From Lentisphaeria bacterium (lineage in GTDB: Bacteria; Verrucomicrobiota; Lentisphaeria; Victivallales; Victivallaceae): a stretch of 47,954 nt of DNA. The DNA lies in the NCBI GenBank assembly GCA_017457065.1, contig JAFTIE010000173.1:1-47954 (forward strand), given 5' to 3'. Both the position numbers and the translations under genes were made by a program. The notes under the pieces are model-generated. The model worked only from the letters and a program-made list of their open reading frames with translations, made no database searches and was not told the origin of the DNA. Shown here in pieces: positions 42,450 through 47,954 of the stretch (position 1 is its first letter; every line of letters starts with the position of its first letter).

Positions 42450-43238
42450 ATGGCAAATATTCTTGAACGCTTTTCTCTCAAAGGAAAAGTCGCCCTTTTG
42501 ACAGGCGGTGCCGGACTTTACGGCAGACAGATCACCGAAGCCCTTGCAGAAGCAGGTGCCATTACCTGCATTGCCTCACGGAATCTGGAAAAACTGCAGG
42601 AAACAGCCAAAGGTTATGACAATATCTTTCCTTTTGCAATGGATCTTGAAAGTGAAGATTCCATCCGGCAAACCGTTGCTGAAATCATTGCCAAGTTTGG
42701 CAAAATCGACATTCTCGTCAACAACGCCGTGACCCGCTGCGCCTGTGCTTCGTGGGATCTTTCAATGGAAGAGTTTGACAAAAGTCTTCACATCAACGCC
42801 TCCTCTCTCTTTCTTCTGACCAGACTTGCGGCAGAGGACATGAAAAAACGCCATGAAGGCTCCATTATCAATGTGGGCTCCTACATGGGTATGCGGGGCA
42901 TGAATATGACCAACTATACCGGGACCGATATGTACTCAGGCGACCAGTGGCCCTCCCCTGTCTATTTCTACGAAAAAGGGGGCATGACCAACTTCACCCG
43001 TTTTGCGGCTTCTGTGCTGGGTCCGGAGGGGATCCGGGTCAACTGCATCAGCCCCGGCGGATTCCAGACTCCCAGCCATCACGAGCGCTTTATCAAACAG
43101 TACAGTGCCAACACCCTTCTGGGACGCCTTGCCAACAGCACCGATCTGCAGGGAGTAATTATTTTCCTTGCTTCTGAAGCATCGGCATATATCACTGGTG
43201 TCAATATTCCTGTTGACGGAGGTTACACCGCAAAATGA
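42450..43238 (+). CDS. Short-chain dehydrogenase/reductase
   Basis: 262 aa. LTGGAGLYGRQ is the cofactor motif (a variant of TGxxxGIG), LVNNAV the structural motif, NVGSYMG the Ser motif, YFYEK the Tyr-x3-Lys, and PVDGGYTAK the C-terminus. Arg after the second strand (CIASRN) favours NADP. AAGGAG before ATG. It overlaps the next gene by 4 nt, so the two are coupled, suggesting successive redox steps on one sugar. Confidence 0.92.
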   Translation: MANILERFSLKGKVALLTGGAGLYGRQITEALAEAGAITCIASRNLEKLQETAKGYDNIFPFAMDLESEDSIRQTVAEIIAKFGKIDILVNNAVTRCACASWDLSMEEFDKSLHINASSLFLLTRLAAEDMKKRHEGSIINVGSYMGMRGMNMTNYTGTDMYSGDQWPSPVYFYEKGGMTNFTRFAASVLGPEGIRVNCISPGGFQTPSHHERFIKQYSANTLLGRLANSTDLQGVIIFLASEASAYITGVNIPVDGGYTAK

Positions 43239-44083
43239 ATTTTTCGCGCCTTCTTCTTGGAACGGTCCAATTCGGACTCAACTACGGCATTGCCAATACC
43301 CAGGGTAAACCCTCTTTTGAGCGGGTCAAAGCCATATTGCGAACTGCCCTTGACAATGGTATCACCTCTCTTGACACAGCCGCCGCATACGGCGACAGCG
43401 AAGAGGTTCTGGGCAGAGCCCTTGCCGGCCTTGGCATTGCTGAACGCATGACCATCGTCAGCAAAGTCCCCCCCATTCCTGCGGGTTGTGATCCTCTTGA
43501 GTTCATCACTGATTCCGTGACAAACTCTCTGAAACGCCTGCAGCTGAAGGAAATCCCCCTGATCCTTTTCCACAACGAAAAGGATTGGTGCTATCATGAA
43601 GAACTGGAAACACTCGTTGCCAAAGGCATGATCCAAGCCGCCGGAGTTTCTCTTGATTCACTTGAGTGTGCTGATACAGCTGACGAAGCGCCATACATTC
43701 AGCTGCCCTGCAATGTGTTTGACCACCGTTTTGATGAAAAGATCAAAAGTCACCAAACAGGACAGATCTGCATCCGCAGTGTCTATCTGCAGGGCATGGC
43801 GGTCATGCCGAAAGAGAAGATCCCCTTCCCTGAACTTCTGAGTTACAGAAGAATACTTGAGTCTTTCGGACTCCCCATGCAGGAGCTTTGTATGCGCTAT
43901 TTGCTCTCTTTCCCCGGCAAGGTCAGTGTGCTGACCGGCGTGGATACCCCGGAACAGCTGTTGGAAAATTGCCGCATGGCAGCACTGGGAGCATTGCCGG
44001 AAGATCTGCTTAAAAAAGTTAACGAAACCGTTCCATTGCTCCCGGAGCGCCTGATCCGCCCCAAATTGTGGAATACAAAATAA
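43235..44083 (+). CDS. Aldo/keto reductase
   Basis: 282 aa. LLLGTVQFGLNYGIAN opens the barrel; SLDTAAAYGDSEEVLG contains the catalytic Asp/Tyr and VSKVP the Lys. The His of the tetrad is expected in LILFHNEKDW. The C-terminal half is less conserved (GVDTPEQLLENCRMA). It would reduce a carbonyl with NAD(P)H. Overlaps the SDR stop by 4 nt (ATGA). Confidence 0.9.
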   Translation: MNFSRLLLGTVQFGLNYGIANTQGKPSFERVKAILRTALDNGITSLDTAAAYGDSEEVLGRALAGLGIAERMTIVSKVPPIPAGCDPLEFITDSVTNSLKRLQLKEIPLILFHNEKDWCYHEELETLVAKGMIQAAGVSLDSLECADTADEAPYIQLPCNVFDHRFDEKIKSHQTGQICIRSVYLQGMAVMPKEKIPFPELLSYRRILESFGLPMQELCMRYLLSFPGKVSVLTGVDTPEQLLENCRMAALGALPEDLLKKVNETVPLLPERLIRPKLWNTK

Positions 44084-44094
44084 AGGTTTATAAA

Positions 44095-44787
44095 ATGCCA
44101 ACTCTTGAAGAATATAAAAACCGGATCGCCTCTCACTTCAACACCCCCAACTCAAAGCCCTGGACCTGGGTCTTTTACGGGGACTCCATCACCCACGGCG
44201 CCGCCCACACCCACGGGTGGCGGAGCTTCCCTGAGATCTTTCACGAAAGGGTCCGCTGGGAACTGAAACAGAGTGCTGATGTCATCATCAACACCGCCTA
44301 CAGCGGGCAGACTGCCATGAAACTTTCTGAAAAAGAATATTTCCAAAGTCACGTCAGCCGCTTTGCGCCGGATGCGGTGTTTCTTCTCGTCGGAACCAAC
44401 GATATCGTTAAAACGGAAGGCGGTGCAGAAGGATTCCGCAACCATCTTGAATCCATCGTAGAGCAGATCGTGGCTCTTGATGCAGTCCCAGTGGTGCAAA
44501 ACTATCCCCCCATCGCCGAATCCCTCAATCCAAGCTACATCAAGCGTTACGAAAATATGCCCGCCTACAACAAGGTCATTGAGGAAACGGCTCAAAAGTA
44601 CAACGCCATCTTTGTGGATCACTGGAGTCACTGGAAAGCCCGCGCCAACACAGACCGTCTGCTGAATCAATGGCTGGGAGAGACCATCCACCCGGGGAGT
44701 CGGGGACACTTTGAAATGGCGATGACTCTTTTCAAAGCGTTGGATATCCACTCAGAAGACTCCGCCTGCTGCCGGATCTTCAACTGA
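44095..44787 (+). CDS. SGNH hydrolase
   Basis: 230 aa. WVFYGDSITHG gives nucleophile Ser31, YSGQ the block II Gly, LLVGTNDIV the block III Asn, and TIHPGSRGH the catalytic His199. The residue three before His199 is Glu (GETIH), where most relatives have Asp, so the triad may use Glu. Likely deacylates a sugar substrate, following the SDR and AKR. Start ATG 44095 has AAAGG 9 nt upstream. Its terminator closes the unit. Confidence 0.88.
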   Translation: MPTLEEYKNRIASHFNTPNSKPWTWVFYGDSITHGAAHTHGWRSFPEIFHERVRWELKQSADVIINTAYSGQTAMKLSEKEYFQSHVSRFAPDAVFLLVGTNDIVKTEGGAEGFRNHLESIVEQIVALDAVPVVQNYPPIAESLNPSYIKRYENMPAYNKVIEETAQKYNAIFVDHWSHWKARANTDRLLNQWLGETIHPGSRGHFEMAMTLFKALDIHSEDSACCRIFN

Positions 44788-44809
44788 ACACGCAACGCCT
44801 TACACTGCA

Positions 44810-44840
44810 AGTCCCGGAAAGAGCTCCGGGACTTTTTTTT
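44810..44840 (+). terminator. Terminator of the SDR-AKR-SGNH unit
   Basis: AGTCCCGGA/TCCGGGACT, perfect 9-bp stem, 6-nt loop, then eight T. Confidence 0.92.
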
Positions 44841-44847
44841 AGTATGC

Positions 44848-46770
44848 TCAGCTGAATCTGAGTACCTGAGGCATGAAGGTTTCCAGACGCAGAGCAACTT
44901 CGATCTCTTTCTCACCGATGAAGCTGAACTCAACTTTTTCCCAGTTGCCTTCCGGAGTGAGATACTCCAAACATTCAAAGGCTCTGTCAACAAAGAGTTC
45001 AAATGAGTCAAGCTGGTCAGTTCCCAGATTGAACAGGACTCCGATCATGGAGTTGTCAGGCAGTATGCCGCCCCGCATGAACATGTCAACGTCCCCCGTG
45101 TAATAGAGAGGAAGTCCTGCCGTGGTGCTGATAAGACGGACTATCTGACGTTTGCGGTTTTCGCAGAGGAATCCGAAGGCGCTCAGGTTGCCAATCGATG
45201 GGGGCGTTCCGGCAAAGACAATGACCGTTCCTCCAAGTCTGTTGCGGAAGATGGTGCATCCGGGAGCGATAAAATCCCGCTCCATACTCTGATTGTAGGG
45301 TGCATGGAAAATTTTTGAATCCACCGTTGCCCCGAGAAGTTCCAATTTACACAACTCTTCCTGAGGAGCTGTCATGCCTTCGGGGAGCATCTCACCCGTT
45401 GCCCGGGGAAGATCCCACTCCTGCACCCGGACGCCCAGATGATCTTCATATCCCTTGTCGCAAAGGTACTTTGCAGCCTTTGAGTCAAGAACAAGAACTC
45501 CGGAAAGAAGTTTCTCAAGCTCTTCATTACTGAAAGCACGTACTTGAGTTCCGTTCATAAAAACGGCGCCCCCCGCCTTTTTGCTGAAGTACATGGGGAT
45601 CCCCATACGCTCCAGCATGAGCATGTGCCAGGATTCCCCCCAGACACGCTCAACAGGATTGTATTCAAAGCATGGTTCCTTCGGCAGAGCAAAACGGGCT
45701 CCGAACCAATCAACAGTGCGCCCGAACCCGGCAAGTTTACGGTAAAATCCCTGATAGCTGCTGAGGATCTTGCGGTAGGCTTTGGCACTTTTCCACTCGT
45801 TGCCGCAGAGCCTTGAGATCCAGTGTTTGGCGCCGTCACAGCCTTCAAGGAGGGAACCGCTGTAATGGGCGTGGAGACTTGCCGCACTGGTACTGTAACG
45901 GTTATGGGGACAGGTATCCGTTTCTGTAAGAACGATCCCGGTCTTTTCACGGATCGCCGCAAGCTGGATCGCGGCACTCTGCATGACTCCGGAAAAAAGC
46001 TGAGGCCCGCGCTGATTGTAGAAGCCGCAGTTGATACGGATCAAAGAGGGATTCCCCCGTCCTGCAAAGGCTCCAGCAATGGGCAGAGCATGGCGGATAT
46101 CGATTCCACAGGGGCAGTAACCGCCGGGGATGGCGGGATCGATCTCATCCACCCCCTGCCGCATACGCTTTGCCATATTGACCAGAGAATCACACTGCAT
46201 CTTATCAAAGATCCGTGCCAGACGGCGATCTTCTTCAGAACTGCCATTCAAATGCTCCCGCAGCTGCTCAATGGTAAGATCAAGTCCCGTCAGGCGCTTG
46301 AATTCTGCCAAATGCAACGGGCAGGCACAGCCCCGTCCTGAACGCCCCAGAAGGCGGAAATCATCGTCAATGAGCATAAACGTCGGATGCGCTGAGGCAA
46401 TAGTCTTGCACACATTGTAAAAGTGCTCCTGTACCCCTTCATCAAGAGGACAGCAGACCTGCCTTTCTTTTTCATCCATCATGCCGATATAGTTCTGGTA
46501 GGGATTCTGCCGGTTGAGGATATAACCATGCCCCAGAGTGGACTGCAGCAGTACGCCGCCTGAAATGCCGTCCCTGGCAAGGCGCTCCTGAAAGCGCATA
46601 AATCTTTCGGTCAGCTCTCCTGCCTTATCCACCGGGGGATCCCCCTCAGGGACAAGAGTCATGTTGAAAAGAGGCAGATTAATAACGCCTGAACGCACAA
46701 GTTCAACGATATCATCGCAGATGCGCTCAAGATTTTCCACTTCAAGAGGAACGATATTGAAGTTGAACAT
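44848..46770 (-). CDS. Large protein, TIM-barrel-glycosidase-like, family unassigned
   Basis: 640 aa, no signal peptide. The N-terminal half reads like a TIM-barrel hydrolase (LPLFNMTLVPEGDPPVDKAG, FMLIDDDFRLLGRSGRGCACPLHLAEF, TGIVLTETDTCPHNRYSTSA), similar in style to GH42-like enzymes, with Asp/Glu residues at strand ends. The C-terminal half (GGAVFMNGTQVRAFSNEELEKLLSGVLVLD, GGTVIVFAGTPP) resembles the Rossmann-like domain that follows such barrels. I cannot name a family. GGAG 6 nt before ATG. Convergent with the SGNH unit. Confidence 0.6.
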   Translation of the reverse strand: MFNFNIVPLEVENLERICDDIVELVRSGVINLPLFNMTLVPEGDPPVDKAGELTERFMRFQERLARDGISGGVLLQSTLGHGYILNRQNPYQNYIGMMDEKERQVCCPLDEGVQEHFYNVCKTIASAHPTFMLIDDDFRLLGRSGRGCACPLHLAEFKRLTGLDLTIEQLREHLNGSSEEDRRLARIFDKMQCDSLVNMAKRMRQGVDEIDPAIPGGYCPCGIDIRHALPIAGAFAGRGNPSLIRINCGFYNQRGPQLFSGVMQSAAIQLAAIREKTGIVLTETDTCPHNRYSTSAASLHAHYSGSLLEGCDGAKHWISRLCGNEWKSAKAYRKILSSYQGFYRKLAGFGRTVDWFGARFALPKEPCFEYNPVERVWGESWHMLMLERMGIPMYFSKKAGGAVFMNGTQVRAFSNEELEKLLSGVLVLDSKAAKYLCDKGYEDHLGVRVQEWDLPRATGEMLPEGMTAPQEELCKLELLGATVDSKIFHAPYNQSMERDFIAPGCTIFRNRLGGTVIVFAGTPPSIGNLSAFGFLCENRKRQIVRLISTTAGLPLYYTGDVDMFMRGGILPDNSMIGVLFNLGTDQLDSFELFVDRAFECLEYLTPEGNWEKVEFSFIGEKEIEVALRLETFMPQVLRFS

Positions 46771-46861
46771 ATTTTTCTCCGTGTTTTATATAAAACATTC
46801 AGCCAATATTTCTCTCTTTCAGACTCTGCTTTGATTTGTCAGCAAAAAAGACAGAGGAACA

Positions 46862-47767
46862 TCAATAGGCACTTGCAGGATTCGGACGCCAGGTAGGACC
46901 GTCCCATCTCTTTTTGGAGTACTTGTAGTCCGGGGCAGCACTTTCCTTGGTCAGGACGGCGTGTCCGTCAGTATAAAGGATCCAGGCAGCTCCATTGTGA
47001 CGGAATCCCATCAAGCGGTCCATATCTCCGGCCTCCGTTCGCTCAGGGAACCAGCGGCAACGGTAGTCAAAGTGGCCTGAGCCTGCACTGTCAGCCATAA
47101 AAATAAGAAGTGAAGGTTTGGCAATCGTACTGAAACGTATGGCTCCTTTAGTACCCGCCATTCGGCTGGAAACTCCAATACTCATAAAGAGCTCGTTGAG
47201 AGAGTGCGGTCTGTTGCCCAGTGGTCCCGGCACATAATTCCTGTAAGTAAGGTGTCCCTCTGTCACTGCGGGACAGAGCAATTTATTGCGATAAAGTTTC
47301 AGCTCCCCCGAAGCAGTACGCTTGGTCATAGCCCCCAGATACTCATTGCTGCTTCTGTGCCTCCAAAGTTCTTTGTAAACGTACCAGGAAGAGTTGGTCT
47401 TGTGATAGTTGAAATAGTTTGTTGCAGAGGTCTTCCGGAAAGGCACAAAACCTTTGAAGTCGTTGATATAGATCCCCAAATACTTCCCCAGAGTGTTGAA
47501 GTTGCTTCCGCAGCTGGTTCCCTGCGCTCTTGCCCGGGCCTGCTGCAAGGCGGGCAGCAGCATGGCTGCCAGTATGGCGATAATGGCTATAACGACAAGA
47601 AGCTCTATTAAGGTGAAGCTGAACAGCTTCACCTGCCCATGGGCAGACTTTTCACCGTCGCAGTTAAGATGTGATCGTTTCACCAGCAGTTCGATAAGGG
47701 TAAAACATGAACTCGTTTTACTCTTGAGGCCATTTGCACAAAACAAGCTTGAACTGACACTCTTCAT
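46862..47767 (-). CDS. Pseudopilin-like protein with duplicated FTLIELLV motif
   Basis: 301 aa. FTLIELLV appears twice, 29 codons apart, with 21 residues between (KRSHLNC to GQVKLFS). The second copy continues into [16 protein letters not shown]. The C-terminus has an exact H-x9-DG ([13 protein letters not shown]). ATG 47767 (MKSVSS) is preferred: AAGGAAGAG lies upstream; an in-frame TTG at 47773 is less likely. The same palindromic coding element as in the gene at 10201 is present. A truncated MITE copy begins 48 bp upstream of the start. Confidence 0.87.
   Translation of the reverse strand: MKSVSSSLFCANGLKSKTSSCFTLIELLVKRSHLNCDGEKSAHGQVKLFSFTLIELLVVIAIIAILAAMLLPALQQARARAQGTSCGSNFNTLGKYLGIYINDFKGFVPFRKTSATNYFNYHKTNSSWYVYKELWRHRSSNEYLGAMTKRTASGELKLYRNKLLCPAVTEGHLTYRNYVPGPLGNRPHSLNELFMSIGVSSRMAGTKGAIRFSTIAKPSLLIFMADSAGSGHFDYRCRWFPERTEAGDMDRLMGFRHNGAAWILYTDGHAVLTKESAAPDYKYSKKRWDGPTWRPNPASAY
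47594..47704 (-). repeat. In-frame palindromic coding element, copy B
   Basis: First FTLIELLV at 47681-47704, a 63-nt insert (47618-47680), second FTLIELLV at 47594-47617. It carries a 22-bp palindrome with one central mismatch (47612-47633) followed directly by a 12-bp perfect palindrome (47634-47645). It is 21 nt shorter than copy A, in frame. Its second motif and the following bases are near-identical to copy A, while the first differs upstream. Confidence 0.85.
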
Positions 47768-47814
47768 AAACAACTCTTCCTTTTATACGCAGTCAACAAC
47801 TTCTGTTCTCAGAT

Positions 47815-47954
47815 GAGGTAATTTCAAAAGTCATTCAAAAAATGGCAAAGATGCCATTCGCAAAGAGCTGTAAAGGGTAGTTTGAGGTTGCTACCTGTAA
47901 GGTAACAGCCGAAAACGCTCCCTTTAACAGATCGAAGCGAGGGCGCTTTGACAA
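47815..47954 (+). mobile_element. MITE-like element, copy 3 (cut by window end)
   Basis: Begins with the 15-bp terminal repeat (GAGGTAATTTC...) and matches copy 1 along its length; the right terminal repeat is beyond the window. Same orientation relative to its downstream gene (pseudopilin) as copy 1 relative to aat. Confidence 0.82.

Noticed and set aside
1..47954. CRISPR array, prophage, rRNA operon
   Set aside because: No regularly spaced repeats, phage structural genes or rRNA sequence seen; the repeats present are the MITE and the pilin element.

Overview
The window looks like a chromosomal segment from a PVC-group bacterium, most probably a Victivallis-like Lentisphaerota. This rests on three things: pseudopilin-type proteins with the FTLIELLV N-terminus and H-x9-DG C-terminus, a PVC-type 'small basic protein', and a dense set of glycan-degradation, Gfo/Idh/MocA and SGNH-hydrolase genes next to Gram-negative envelope genes (lpxD, a Skp-like chaperone). 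The organism assignment is inference; there is no rRNA here.

Layout. 1-1866: 3' truncated GH38 alpha-mannosidase (minus). 2563-3150: SGNH hydrolase. 3251-12300: a minus-strand carbohydrate cluster led by a GntR-type regulator, then pseudopilin, TPR protein, DUF4838/discoidin protein, second pseudopilin, (alpha/alpha)6-barrel glycosidase and FAD oxidoreductase, with tight spacing and start/stop overlaps. 12623-12701: tRNA-Pro(CGG). 12762-19830: mostly housekeeping or unknown genes (TauE/SafE permease, PHP phosphoesterase, small basic protein, DUF3592 protein, aat, hotdog thioesterase, secreted propeller-like protein, FmdB zinc ribbon, rsmA). 19954-21279: MATE transporter. 21315-24404: AroD-like / SDR / D-aminoacylase operon behind an unusual leader. 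24781-29104: EF-G-like GTPase, Fe-ADH, ABM-domain protein, AAC(3)-family protein. 29360-31671: two MocA oxidoreductases. 31848-36190: guaB, skp-like, lpxD, Sel1 protein. 36232-41081: deacetylase-like proteins, GNAT, aspartoacylase-like M14 protein and an AraC regulator. 41294-44787: BNR sialidase-like protein, then SDR, AKR and SGNH hydrolase in one unit with its own promoter and terminator. 44848-46770: large unassigned protein. 46862-47767: third pseudopilin.

The main unusual signals are repeats. (1) Two pseudopilin genes carry an in-frame, palindrome-rich coding insert that duplicates the FTLIELLV prepilin motif (10885-11016 and 47594-47704). It resembles in concept the protein-coding palindromic elements of Rickettsia, but sits exactly in a secretion signal. 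(2) A ~165-bp MITE-like element with 15-bp terminal inverted repeats and 4-bp target duplications occurs three times (16695, 29122, 47815). One copy lies between the predicted promoter and the ribosome-binding site of aat.

Promoters are easy to read in this genome: a TTG-type -35, a 16-18 bp spacer and a -10 that is usually TATATT rather than TATAAT, often preceded by TG. They define several clean transcription units and two odd promoter-terminator leaders (24490-24579 and 39943-40116).
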